A DNA stretch of 64,000 nucleotides from an uncultured Eubacterium sp. (GCA_905234495.1 CAJOHE010000008.1:114454-178453), one strand, 5' to 3'. Shown: positions 35,905 through 43,399, counted from the first letter of the stretch. Notes: generated from the sequence alone by a model not told the origin. Made by a program: numbers and translations.

Positions 35905-37233
35905 ATGGGCCGTATTAGCAAAATATTGACACCGTTTCGCATAATTATTCTGGGCTTTGCCGGAATAATTCTTTTGGGCACAATATTACTGATGCTGCCT
36001 GTATCTTCATCAAACGGCGCTTTCACACCGTTCAGCGAGGCGCTCTTTACCGCAACGTCAGCCACCTGTGTGACGGGGCTCGTCGTTCACGATACCGCAA
36101 GCTACTGGTCGCTTTTCGGTCGTTCGGTAATACTGATTATGATTCAGATAGGCGGTCTCGGAATAGTAACGGTCGGTGCGTCCTTCTTCCTTCTTTCGGG
36201 AAGACGAACAACTCTTGTGCAGAGAAGCACGATGCAAAAGGCTGTGTCCGCCCAGAAGGCAGGCGGAATAGTCGGATTAATAAAGCTTATTATTCTGATA
36301 ACATTTATTATTGAGCTTGCAGGCGCGCTGCTTCTTATGCCTTTCTTTATCACACAATACGGCGCAAAGGGAATCGGAATGGCTGTGTTCCACTCGATTT
36401 CAGCCTTCTGTAACGCGGGCTTTGACGTCATGGGCTCAAGCACGGGCGAGTATTCCTCGTTTACCTCGTTCACGGGAAACGCAGGTATAAACACCGTTGT
36501 GATGCTCTTAATCATCCTCGGCGGAATAGGCTTTCTGACATGGAACGATATCATCAAAAACAAGCTTCGCTTCAAGCACTACTCGCTTCAGTCAAAGATA
36601 ATTCTTCTGACGAGTTTGGTGCTGATAGTCGTTCCCGCGCTTCTGTTTTTCTTTTTGGATTTGAAAGCGCTTCCGATGGGCGAGCGCGTACTGTCCTCGC
36701 TTTTCCAGTCGGTTACGACGCGTACGGCAGGCTTCAACACTATCGACCTCAACAGTATGACCTCAGCGGGAAAATCGGTTATGATTGTTCTTATGCTCAT
36801 AGGCGGCTCGCCCGGTTCAACGGCAGGCGGTATGAAAACGACGACTATTGCGGTTCTGCTTGCAAACGCGCATTCCTGTTTCTTTCAGCAGGGCGACGTT
36901 CACTGCTTTAAAAGGCGTATCGACAGCGACACCGTAAGAACGGCATCAACGCTGCTTATGATGTACACCGTGCTTTGCTTCGGCAGCGCCTGCGTTATCA
37001 ATATTTCCGAGGGTATTCCGTTCGGTCAGTGCCTGTTTGAAACCGCGTCGGCGGTGGGTACGGTCGGGCTTACGCTCGGTATCACAACGAAGCTCGGCAT
37101 ACTTTCCCGATGCGTTTTGATTGTGCTTATGTTTATCGGAAGAGTCGGCGGACTTACGCTTATCTACGCCGCTTTGAAAAAAGACAGTAATAAAAACTCA
37201 AAACTGCCGCTTGCAACAGTAACGGTGGGATAG
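35905..37233 (+). CDS. TrkH/KtrB-family potassium uptake membrane subunit
   Basis: The protein has 442 residues with about 8-10 hydrophobic helices. It shows the repeated selectivity-filter-like loops of the family: 'ATSATCVTGL', 'SISAFCNAGFD', 'SVTTRTAGFNT' and 'TASAVGTVGLT'. 'GGSPGSTAGGMKTTT' is the usual cytoplasmic motif. It moves K+ with Na+ or H+, gated by the TrkA/KtrA partner encoded 10 bases downstream. The short form without long N-terminus is closer to KtrB than TrkH of E. coli. Confidence 0.92.
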   Translation: MGRISKILTPFRIIILGFAGIILLGTILLMLPVSSSNGAFTPFSEALFTATSATCVTGLVVHDTASYWSLFGRSVILIMIQIGGLGIVTVGASFFLLSGRRTTLVQRSTMQKAVSAQKAGGIVGLIKLIILITFIIELAGALLLMPFFITQYGAKGIGMAVFHSISAFCNAGFDVMGSSTGEYSSFTSFTGNAGINTVVMLLIILGGIGFLTWNDIIKNKLRFKHYSLQSKIILLTSLVLIVVPALLFFFLDLKALPMGERVLSSLFQSVTTRTAGFNTIDLNSMTSAGKSVMIVLMLIGGSPGSTAGGMKTTTIAVLLANAHSCFFQQGDVHCFKRRIDSDTVRTASTLLMMYTVLCFGSACVINISEGIPFGQCLFETASAVGTVGLTLGITTKLGILSRCVLIVLMFIGRVGGLTLIYAALKKDSNKNSKLPLATVTVG

Positions 37234-37242
37234 GAGAAGAAA

Positions 37243-37890
37243 ATGAAATCAATACTTATCATAGGACTCGGTCGTTTCGGAACACATCTTGCGGAAGAGC
37301 TCAGCCGCAGCGGACACCAGGTAATGGGCGTCGACAAAAAAGAAGAGAGAGTAAACGAGACAATGCGCTATCTGACAGACGCACAGATTGCCGACAGCAC
37401 AAACGAGGAATTTCTCTCTGCGCTTGAGGTCAGCGATTTTGACGTGTGCGTTGTCACTATCGGCAAGGATTTTCAGAGCTCACTCGAAACAACAAGTATG
37501 CTAAAAGAGCTCGGCGCACCGTTCGTTGTATCAAGGGCTGCGTGCGACGCTCAGGCAAAGTTTTTGCTCAGAAACGGCGCTGACGAGGTGCTCTATCCCG
37601 AAAAGCAGCTTGCAAGATGGGCGGCTATCAAGTACGGCAGCAAAAATCTTCTCGACTATGTTGTGATTGACGACAACACCGCTATTTTCGAGGTGTCCGT
37701 TCCCGATTCGTGGATAGGACACAGCATAAGTCACATTGACGTAAGAAGAAAGCACGACATCAGCATTGTTGCCATAAAGCAGGACGGCAGGCTCAGCGGT
37801 TCGGTTTTACCCGACACGGTGCTGACAAGCGATATGAGCCTTCTGGTTATGGGCGATTACAAGTCCGTTCGCAAATGCTTCCATCTGTAA
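37243..37890 (+). CDS. TrkA/KtrA-family potassium uptake regulator (RCK protein)
   Basis: The protein has 215 residues. The RCK-N Rossmann domain starts 'SILIIGLGRFGTHLAEEL', with an acidic 'GVDKKEERV' for NAD/ATP ribose. The RCK-C domain covers the last ~80 residues. It forms the cytosolic ring that gates the K+ channel encoded directly upstream. A clean terminator follows. Confidence 0.92.
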   Translation: MKSILIIGLGRFGTHLAEELSRSGHQVMGVDKKEERVNETMRYLTDAQIADSTNEEFLSALEVSDFDVCVVTIGKDFQSSLETTSMLKELGAPFVVSRAACDAQAKFLLRNGADEVLYPEKQLARWAAIKYGSKNLLDYVVIDDNTAIFEVSVPDSWIGHSISHIDVRRKHDISIVAIKQDGRLSGSVLPDTVLTSDMSLLVMGDYKSVRKCFHL

Positions 37891-37894
37891 ATAA

Positions 37895-37929
37895 CAAAAA
37901 AGGCTCCCTTACATATGGAGCCTTTTTTG
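37895..37929 (+). terminator. Terminator of the potassium operon
   Basis: AAAAAAGGCTCC and GGAGCCTTTTTT flank a 9-base loop. It can work on both strands. Confidence 0.88.
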
Positions 37930-37937
37930 TTATTTCT

Positions 37938-38020
37938 TGTGCCGCAGGCACATATCGCATCCCGCAGGGATATATCGCGCACGAAGTGCATATCGCAAAT
38001 TCCAAAGGAATTTATATCGC
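37938..38020. repeat. Array of four variable hairpins with constant ATATCGC linker
   Basis: Four short palindromes of different sequence follow each other: GTGCC-GCA-GGCAC, ATCCC-GCA-GGGAT, GCAC-GAA-GTGC and AAATTCC-AAA-GGAATTT. Each is followed by ATATCGC (37952-37958, 37972-37978, 37990-37996, 38014-38020). The stems differ but stay self-complementary, while the linker is invariant. Confidence 0.85.
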
Positions 38021-38054
38021 TTGTCCCTAAAACGCGACGCTTAGATCTAATTAA

Positions 38055-38083
38055 TTGCGATTGCTTTTGCGTTGTGTTATAAT
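38055..38083 (+). promoter_or_regulatory. Promoter of the 123-residue unknown gene
   Basis: TTGCGA (38055-38060), a 17-base spacer and TATAAT (38078-38083). It belongs to a promoter cassette repeated at 39611-39639. Confidence 0.75.
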
Positions 38084-38169
38084 TAATGTGTAATAATTTT
38101 TGGGTTATGAACAACTCTATAACTTCAAGATAAAAGTTGAAACGAATGAATTATTAATTGGAGAAATGT

Positions 38170-38541
38170 ATGGCTGAACATAATAAAAACAGAACTGTTA
38201 TTCACCGCGATGACTGGAAAACAAATGCTATGCCTGAACAGCATAAGACTTTCGTGCTTAACAGGAAATTTAGCGCTGAGCAAATGGATGCGCTGCGTTG
38301 CGGCAATATCCCTCAGGATATGGATGACAGGTGGTTTTGGTATATGGAAGAGTCAACTCTTTGGGCACACCGTAGCTGGACCGGAAATTGTATTTACCGA
38401 ATAGATTTTAAAGAAGATAATAATCATATCATAACGGTCAACTGTGACCCCGAACAGTACACGTGCAGCAATACCGATAAAGAAATTGAAGTATTAAACA
38501 AACTGTTGGATTATTGGGCAAGGACACCATCCGATTGCTGA
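38170..38541 (+). CDS. Small protein of unknown function with RSWTG motif
   Basis: The protein has 123 residues, start chosen at the ATG behind GGAG. I do not assign a function. It has no signal or membrane segment. The central 'RWFWYMEESTLWAHRSWTG' followed by 'CIYRIDF' is reminiscent of a small, widely spread family in which an aromatic strand precedes R-S-W-T-G. The gene stands alone between the hairpin array and a duplicated spoVAC end, with its own promoter and terminator, as an inserted single-gene cassette would. Confidence 0.7.
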   Translation: MAEHNKNRTVIHRDDWKTNAMPEQHKTFVLNRKFSAEQMDALRCGNIPQDMDDRWFWYMEESTLWAHRSWTGNCIYRIDFKEDNNHIITVNCDPEQYTCSNTDKEIEVLNKLLDYWARTPSDC

Positions 38542-38547
38542 GATTTG

Positions 38548-38592
38548 CAGAACAAAAAAGCTCCCCTTACACAGGGGCATTTTTTATTTTGT
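38548..38592 (+). terminator. Terminator after the RSWTG gene
   Basis: CCCCT and AGGGG pair around TACAC within A-run and T-run flanks (AAAAAAGC ... GCATTTTTTA). The T run is shared with the end of the spoVAC fragment on the other strand. Confidence 0.7.
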
Positions 38593-38882
38593 CACTAAAT
38601 AGTATATCAACCCGTAAACTACGCTCGTTGCCGTGCCGTAAACGAGGACGGGGCCTGCTATGCTGAACATCTGCGCGGCGGTGCCGGGCTTACCCACCGA
38701 GCGCTCGCAGTGCGAGATGAAGCGAGGCGGGGAAGGCGCAGCGGTCAAAATTCTGCACGCCGTATCGGGCGTGTAGCAGAATTTTGGGAACCGCAAGAGG
38801 GAAATCGTCCCCTCACAAGCTGTTCTGACTTTGTAAAACAACCGCATTTGCAAAGCCCGTTATCGGTATTACTGTTCCTAAA
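38584..38882 (-). pseudogene. Truncated spoVAC 3' end, copy 1, interrupted
   Basis: Two blocks match the intact gene at 39867-40307. One is the last ~35 residues ('QMFSIAGPVLVYGTATSVVYG', stop at 38584). The other, at about 38843-38882, is 'TVIPITGFANAVV'. Between them ~47 bases of the gene are replaced by ~155 unrelated bases with a long hairpin. No start codon or N-terminal part exists. Confidence 0.85.
38690..38842. mobile_element. Small hairpin insert inside the spoVAC fragment
   Basis: This stretch is absent from the two other spoVAC copies. It contains AAAATTCTGC ... GCAGAATTTT arms (about 38754-38792) around an inner ACGCC/GGCGT pairing. It has no coding frame of note and looks like a non-autonomous palindromic element. 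Confidence 0.5.
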
Positions 38883-38965
38883 ACGCGCCCCCATAATTGC
38901 ACTGTACTTTTCTTATGTACTGTGCTATAATGAACCTGACAAATCGGGATTTGTGGAGGTACTCT

Positions 38966-39175
38966 ATGAATGAGAATAACAAGAAAGGCAATAACAAATC
39001 CGGCCTTGCGATTGGTATGTGTATAGGAATTGCAATCGGAGCCGCAGTCGGAGTTGCAACAAAAAATATCGGTTTGTGGATACCTATTGGGCTTGCAATA
39101 GGCGTGGGTCTCGGCTGTGCTATGGGTCATAACAGCGATAATAACGGCGATGACGAAACGGGCGGTCAGGAATAG
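38966..39175 (+). CDS. Glycine-zipper small membrane protein
   Basis: The protein has 69 residues, start set by GGAGG eight bases before. A charged N-terminus ('MNENNKKGNNKSG') leads into two hydrophobic helices full of small residues: 'AIGMCIGIAIGAAVGVA' and 'WIPIGLAIGVGLGCAMG'. The acidic tail is 'DNNGDDETGGQE'. Such glycine-zipper proteins are frequent small membrane proteins of unknown role, some of them bacteriocin-like. It is preceded by an extended -10 box (TGCTATAAT near 38926) and shares its leader 'gacaaatcggga' with the next gene. Confidence 0.75.
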   Translation: MNENNKKGNNKSGLAIGMCIGIAIGAAVGVATKNIGLWIPIGLAIGVGLGCAMGHNSDNNGDDETGGQE

Positions 39176-39205
39176 ACAGACAAATCGGGAGTTGGAGGTT
39201 GAATT

Positions 39206-39358
39206 ATGATTAAACTCTTTGGGAAAAATAACGATTTAAGAACCGAAGAAGGTAAAATAACAAAATCAGGATATGTAATTATGATACTGTCTACGTTTTT
39301 GACTGGAAGATTTATTTTCGGAAAGTCGTTGCAAGGGAAACAGTCAGACAAATTCTGA
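39206..39358 (+). CDS. 50-residue hypothetical protein
   Basis: A good GGAGG site lies nine bases before the ATG. The peptide has a charged N-terminal half ('MIKLFGKNNDLRTEEGK') and a hydrophobic middle ('YVIMILSTFLTGRFIFG') that could enter the membrane. No family is recognised. Its leader repeats the 12-base 'gacaaatcggga' element found before the glycine-zipper gene, so the two were probably duplicated or built together. A terminator follows at 39383-39407. Confidence 0.6.
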   Translation: MIKLFGKNNDLRTEEGKITKSGYVIMILSTFLTGRFIFGKSLQGKQSDKF

Positions 39359-39382
39359 TTTATCGAGTATCAGGTATAACAA

Positions 39383-39407
39383 AAGCAGGGAGTTTCCCTG
39401 CTTTTAT
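39383..39407 (+). terminator. Terminator after the 50-residue gene
   Basis: AAAAGCAGGGA and TCCCTGCTTTT flank a 3- to 4-base loop. It is bidirectional and overlaps the stop of spoVAC fragment 2. Confidence 0.8.
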
Positions 39408-39597
39408 TTTGTCACCATGTAGTAGATCAACCCGTAAATCACGCTTGTTGCTGTTCCGTAGACTATTACGGGTCCTGCAATCGAAAACATCTGCGCCGCT
39501 GTACCGAGAACGTAGCCCTCGTGCTGATATTCAAGCGCTGGAGAGACTACGGCGTCGGCAAAGCCTGATATTGGTATTACTGTCCTTAAAGCGCGCC
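39404..39597 (-). pseudogene. Truncated spoVAC 3' end, copy 2
   Basis: About 62 residues match the intact gene without gaps, from 'TVIPISGFADAVV' through 'EYQHEGYVLGTAAQMFSIAGP' to the stop at 39404. The N-terminal two thirds are missing. It begins at the same point as copy 1, beside 'GTCCTTAAAGCGCG' (39582-39595). Confidence 0.88.
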
Positions 39598-39610
39598 TTT
39601 TGTTAAAATC

Positions 39611-39639
39611 TTGCTTTTGTTTTTAGATTATGTTATAAT
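39611..39639 (+). promoter_or_regulatory. Promoter of an apparent non-coding transcript
   Basis: TTGCTT (39611-39616), a 17-base spacer and TATAAT (39634-39639). It resembles the promoter at 38055-38083. Confidence 0.7.
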
Positions 39640-39645
39640 AAATAA

Positions 39646-39870
39646 ACCGTGTTAATACTTGTCAACCACTCATACAGTTGGTGATTAACTTGCACGGCTT
39701 ATTCGCGTCAGGTGGTCGGAAAATTGTTTACCGAGTCCGCGGAATTTGCAGTAATTGTGCTGCTGAATCGACTTCTCCACCTAAAGCCGCCAGCCTTTCA
39801 CAATTATTGCATAAAAAGATGCCCCGAAGCCTCTGTCTGTGCTCAGAGATACTCTCGGGGCATTTTTTAT
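39646..39870 (+). ncRNA. Possible small RNA between promoter and terminator
   Basis: A good promoter and a strong terminator bound about 170 bases with no ribosome site and no convincing reading frame. The first hairpin that can be drawn is CAACC/GGTTG-like near 39662-39685. It may be a small RNA or a cassette whose gene has decayed. Confidence 0.4.
39815..39870. terminator. Bidirectional terminator next to intact spoVAC
   Basis: ATGCCCCGA (39819-39827) and TCGGGGCAT (39855-39863) enclose a second CTCTG/CAGAG stem. T runs lie on both sides. Confidence 0.85.
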
Positions 39871-40307
39871 TTTGTCGCTAAATAATATATCAACCCGTAA
39901 ACTACGCTCGTAGCTGTTCCGTAGACGATAACTGGTCCTGCGATACTAAACATCTGCGCCGCTGTACCGAGAACGTAGCCCTCGTGCTGAAATTCGAGGG
40001 CGGGGGAGACGACGGCATTTGCAAAACCCGTTATGGGCACGAAGGTCCCTGCCCCCGCGTGGCGGGCTATTTTGTCAAACACACCCGCGCCCGTGAGCGC
40101 CGCCGTCGCGATAATCAATATCGAGGCAACGAGCAGATTGACGTCCTTTTCATCAAGCCCGAGGCTCTCGAAAAGGCTTGTGAGAATCTGCCCGATGAGG
40201 CAAATCGTCCCGCCGAAAAGAAACGCCTTGACCGCGTTCATAAGCTTCGGCGAGTTCGGGCTTGCCTTGTCGACCATTTTTGCGTATTCGTCGTTACTGA
40301 TACTCAT
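39867..40307 (-). CDS. spoVAC: Stage V sporulation protein AC-like membrane protein
   Basis: The protein has 146 residues, start taken at 'MSISNDEYAKMV' though an in-frame ATG lies 48 bases upstream. Four hydrophobic helices carry the SpoVAC features: 'FLFGGTICLIGQ', 'GAGVFDKIARHAGAGTFVPITGFANAV', 'SPALEFQHEGYVLGTAAQMF' and 'GPVIVYGT'. In Bacillus it is part of the SpoVA channel for dipicolinic acid, and it responds to membrane tension. No spoVAD or spoVAE lies beside it here. Its 3' end occurs twice more downstream as fragments. Confidence 0.88.
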   Translation of the reverse strand: MSISNDEYAKMVDKASPNSPKLMNAVKAFLFGGTICLIGQILTSLFESLGLDEKDVNLLVASILIIATAALTGAGVFDKIARHAGAGTFVPITGFANAVVSPALEFQHEGYVLGTAAQMFSIAGPVIVYGTATSVVYGLIYYLATK

Positions 40308-40355
40308 AATATCACATCCCGTTTTATTGTCGGTGCGTCGGCACAAATTATTCAC

Positions 40356-40384
40356 TTGATTTTTATTTTTATATTATGTATAAT
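40356..40384 (+). promoter_or_regulatory. Promoter of the ABC ATPase gene
   Basis: TTGATT (40356-40361), a 17-base spacer and TATAAT (40379-40384). GGAGGAAG precedes the start at 40419. Confidence 0.8.
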
Positions 40385-40418
40385 TTTTCTATAAAGCATA
40401 TCGGCAGGAGGAAGCATT

Positions 40419-41165
40419 ATGCATCTTATAGAGGTTCGTGATGTTTACAAAATATATAACCCCGGTGAAAATCAGGTCAACGCGCTCGACGGCATTTCCC
40501 TCACGATAGACGAGGGCGAATTTGTCGCGATTATCGGACAGTCGGGCTCGGGTAAGTCGACCTTTATGAATATGATAGGTCTGCTTGACACGCCGACCTA
40601 CGGCGAGTATTACATAAACGGCAGACTGGTTGACGATTTGACCGACGACGAGATGAGCGTTATCAGAAACGAGCAGATAGGCTTTATCTTTCAGGGCTTC
40701 AACCTCATTCCCTCGCTCACCGCGCTTGAAAACGTTGAGCTTCCTCTCGTTTACAGAGGTATGAAGAGGGACGAGAGGCAGCGCGTTTCCGTTGAGGCGC
40801 TCGAGCGCGTAGGTCTCGGCCCGCGTATGTACCACCTTCCCGCCGAGCTTTCGGGCGGTCAGCAGCAGAGGGTTGCGGTTGCGAGAGCTATCGCCGCAAA
40901 GCCCCCCGTTATCCTTGCCGACGAGCCCACGGGTAACCTCGACACCAAGTCGACAAAAGAGGTTATGGCAATTCTTCACGAGCTCAAGGACGAGGGCAGA
41001 ACGGTTATCATCATTACCCACGACAACGAAATCGCCGAGGAGGCGGAGCGCGTTGTGCGTATCCGCGACGGCAAGCTCGTTGAGGATTACATCAATCCCG
41101 GCTACGAAGGCAAATACGGACGCGAGTCCAAAAAGGACAATTCAAAGCCGATAGACTTAGGATAA
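40419..41165 (+). CDS. ABC transporter ATP-binding protein (MacB/LolD type)
   Basis: The protein has 248 residues. Walker A is 'GQSGSGKST', the Q-loop 'FQGFNL', the signature 'LSGGQQQR', Walker B 'VILADEPTGNLD' and the H-loop 'IITHD'. The subfamily serves MacB-like exporters and lipoprotein release systems. No permease follows: the next gene is an RNA methyltransferase. It is thus an orphan ATPase or works with a permease elsewhere. Confidence 0.9.
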   Translation: MHLIEVRDVYKIYNPGENQVNALDGISLTIDEGEFVAIIGQSGSGKSTFMNMIGLLDTPTYGEYYINGRLVDDLTDDEMSVIRNEQIGFIFQGFNLIPSLTALENVELPLVYRGMKRDERQRVSVEALERVGLGPRMYHLPAELSGGQQQRVAVARAIAAKPPVILADEPTGNLDTKSTKEVMAILHELKDEGRTVIIITHDNEIAEEAERVVRIRDGKLVEDYINPGYEGKYGRESKKDNSKPIDLG

Positions 41166-41210
41166 AATTTATTAAGGGGCGGACTTAGTTCGCCCGTAAT
41201 TTATGACATT

Positions 41211-42365
41211 ATGGAAAATCTTCACTGTAAACTCGACAAAAAGTGCGGCGGCTGCCAGCTTATGTATATGCCCTATGAAGACCAGCTCAGATACAAGCAG
41301 AAGCTGGTCGATTCGCTTTTGTCAAAGTACGGAAAAGTGAACAGGATTATCGGTATGAAAAATCCCTACCACTACCGCAACAAGGTTCAGGCGGCGTTTG
41401 GCTGGGACTATAAGAGAAAGAAGTGCATCTCGGGCGTGTACCAGAGCAATTCCCATAGGATTGTCCCCGTTGACGACTGTCTTATCGAGGACAGAAAGGC
41501 TGACGAAATCATCGTCACGGTGAGAAACCTTGCCGACAGCTTCAAGATGAAGCCCTACGACGAGGACGCAAACACGGGCTTTCTGCGCCACGTCCTTGTG
41601 AAAAGGGGATTCACCACAAATGAGATTATGGTTGTAATTGTAAGCGCGACCCCCGTCTTTCCGTCGAGGAATAACTTTGTCAAGGCGCTTCTCAAAGAGC
41701 ATCCCGGGATTACGACAATCGTTCACAACGTCAATCCCTACCACACAAATCTCGTGCTCGGCACTCAGAACAAAACGCTTTACGGCAGGGGATATATCGA
41801 GGACGAGCTCTGCGGCTGTACGTTCAGAATTTCGCCGTCCTCGTTTTATCAGATTAACCCCGTGCAGACCGAGGTGCTATACAACACCGCGATTGAATAC
41901 GCCCAGCTTACGGGCAGCGAAACCTTTTTCGACAGCTATTGCGGCACGGGCACGATAGGAATTATTGCTGCCAAAAAGGCAAAGCAGGTGCTCGGCGTTG
42001 AGCTGAACCGCGACGCTGTCAGGGACGCTATCGCAAACGCAAAGAGAAACGGCATAAAGAATATCTATTTTCAGTGCGGCGACGCGGGCGATTTTCTCAC
42101 CGCCGTCGCAGATGAAGGCGAGCGCTTCGACGTCGTTATGATGGACCCGCCCCGCGCGGGCTCGAGCGAGGAATTTCTGAAGGCGGCGATTAAGGTCAAG
42201 CCCAAAAGGATAGTCTACGTTTCCTGCAACCCGACAACCCTTGCGCGCGACCTCGGCTACCTCACAAAGCACGGCTACAAAGCCGAAAGAATCCAACCGG
42301 TGGATATGTTCCCGCATACGAAACACGTCGAGTGCGTGGTGCAGCTGCGCTGCACGTCGAGATAA
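41211..42365 (+). CDS. RNA (uracil-5-)-methyltransferase, RumA/TrmA family
   Basis: The protein has 384 residues. An N-terminal 'CKLDKKCGGCQ' plus a later Cys can bind the [4Fe-4S] cluster. The SAM domain has 'FDSYCGTGTIGI', 'GVEL', 'MMDPPRAGSS' and the catalytic Cys in 'VYVSCNPTTLARDL'. The protein makes m5U in 23S rRNA or tRNA; which position cannot be told. It lacks the N-terminal TRAM domain often found in the family. The hairpin array begins on the stop codon itself. Confidence 0.88.
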   Translation: MENLHCKLDKKCGGCQLMYMPYEDQLRYKQKLVDSLLSKYGKVNRIIGMKNPYHYRNKVQAAFGWDYKRKKCISGVYQSNSHRIVPVDDCLIEDRKADEIIVTVRNLADSFKMKPYDEDANTGFLRHVLVKRGFTTNEIMVVIVSATPVFPSRNNFVKALLKEHPGITTIVHNVNPYHTNLVLGTQNKTLYGRGYIEDELCGCTFRISPSSFYQINPVQTEVLYNTAIEYAQLTGSETFFDSYCGTGTIGIIAAKKAKQVLGVELNRDAVRDAIANAKRNGIKNIYFQCGDAGDFLTAVADEGERFDVVMMDPPRAGSSEEFLKAAIKVKPKRIVYVSCNPTTLARDLGYLTKHGYKAERIQPVDMFPHTKHVECVVQLRCTSR

Positions 42366-42557
42366 ATCCGCAAGCGGATTTTCGATATACGCTGATGCGC
42401 TCGATATGCACGCTGTGCTCGATGTGTCGCTGCGCGACAAGATAGATTATCTCGACGCTTGTTTGCAAAGCAAACATATCGAATGTGAGTGGAACGAACA
42501 TATATCGAATTTTCCGTCAGGAAAATATATCGAATCGCCGCAAGGCGATATATCGAC
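42364..42557. repeat. Array of about nine variable hairpins with TCGATA/ATATCGA linker
   Basis: Successive short palindromes differ in sequence but stay self-complementary. Examples are AAATCCGC-AA-GCGGATTT, TGTCGC-TGC-GCGACA, GTTTGC-AAA-GCAAAC, ATTTTCC-GTCA-GGAAAAT and ATCGCC-GCAA-GGCGAT. The unit after most of them is (AT)ATCGA or TCGATA. It fills the gap between the methyltransferase and the four-helix-bundle gene. It is the same type as the 37938-38020 array, which uses ATATCGC. Confidence 0.85.
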
Positions 42558-42572
42558 AAAAAAGGAGTAAAA

Positions 42573-42920
42573 ATGGATAATAAAAACGAACTTCGTGAGT
42601 TAACTATTTCTTTTGCGCTTGCTGTTTCAGACGTATGCGAAGAAATAAAAGGGTGTTCCTCTTATGTGAACCAAATCGTCAAATCATCATCTTCAATAGG
42701 CGCAAACCTTTATGAAGCTAAATACGCTCAAAGCAGAGCTGACTTCATTAATAAATTAGAGATTTCATTAAAAGAATGTTCGGAAACAGAGTACTGGCTT
42801 GAACTTTTGCACAGAAAAAACAAGCTGTCTGACGAACATTATAATAGTTTGAATAATACGCGTGGAAAAATACAGCGAATGCTCATAGCCTCAATTACCA
42901 CCGCAAAGAAAAACAGTTAA
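42573..42920 (+). CDS. Four-helix-bundle protein (S23/IVP family)
   Basis: The protein has 115 residues behind an AAAGGAG site. Pattern: 'ELTISFALAVSDVCEEIKGC', 'YVNQIVKSSSSIGANLYEA', 'FINKLEISLKECSETEYWLELL'. This is the family first seen inside 23S rRNA intervening sequences, related to the Avd accessory protein of diversity-generating retroelements. Family members bind nucleic acid as pentamers, but the role of free-standing copies is unknown. It starts 16 bases after the hairpin array, which invites the idea that it binds those hairpins. Confidence 0.85.
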   Translation: MDNKNELRELTISFALAVSDVCEEIKGCSSYVNQIVKSSSSIGANLYEAKYAQSRADFINKLEISLKECSETEYWLELLHRKNKLSDEHYNSLNNTRGKIQRMLIASITTAKKNS

Positions 42921-42941
42921 ATTTATTTATTTCAGGAAAAA

Positions 42942-43388
42942 ATGACAGAACTTAAAGCAATTAATGAAGACAATTTTGTTGACGCGTTTAATCTTAAACT
43001 CGCGGACGGGCAGGAGGAGTTTGTTTCCCACCCGATTCGCAGCCTTGCCCAGGCTTACGTTTACAGAGAGCAGTGTCAGCCGTTTGGCATCTATAACGAC
43101 GGCGTTATGGTCGGCTACGTTATGGTGATTTACGACTACGACATTCCCGAGTACGACATCTGGCATATGATGATTGACGAGTCAAAGCAGTGTAACGGCT
43201 ACGGCAGCGAAGCGCTCGACCTTGTTCTTGATTACATCAGAACAAAACCCTTCGGCGATTCCGACAGGGTTGCCTTAACCTGCAATCTGAAAAACGAAAA
43301 AGCTATCGCCCTTTACAAAAGCAAGGGCTTTGAGGAGACGGGCGAGGTCTACGACGACGAAATTGAACTTGCCGCAACGGTTAAGTAA
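42942..43388 (+). CDS. GNAT-family N-acetyltransferase (spermidine acetyltransferase-like)
   Basis: The protein has 148 residues. The acetyl-CoA segment is 'QCNGYGSEALDLVLDYI' and the C-terminal 'NEKAIALYKSKGFEETG' is the usual GNAT end. 'GIYNDGVMVGYVMVIYD' and 'IWHMMID' fit the BltD/SpeG-like group that acetylates polyamines. The substrate is not proven. It is likely cotranscribed with the next lipoprotein gene (11-base gap). Confidence 0.85.
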   Translation: MTELKAINEDNFVDAFNLKLADGQEEFVSHPIRSLAQAYVYREQCQPFGIYNDGVMVGYVMVIYDYDIPEYDIWHMMIDESKQCNGYGSEALDLVLDYIRTKPFGDSDRVALTCNLKNEKAIALYKSKGFEETGEVYDDEIELAATVK

Positions 43389-43399
43389 GAAGGTTAATT

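Noticed and set aside
37938..38020. CRISPR array
   Set aside because: The constant element is only seven bases and the variable parts are palindromes, not spacers. No cas genes are present.
39678..39881. 67-residue plus-strand protein
   Set aside because: The frame runs through a strong terminator hairpin and has no ribosome site.
42364..42557. CRISPR array or rho-independent terminator series
   Set aside because: The units are short self-complementary stems with a 6-7 base linker, without T tracts and without cas genes.
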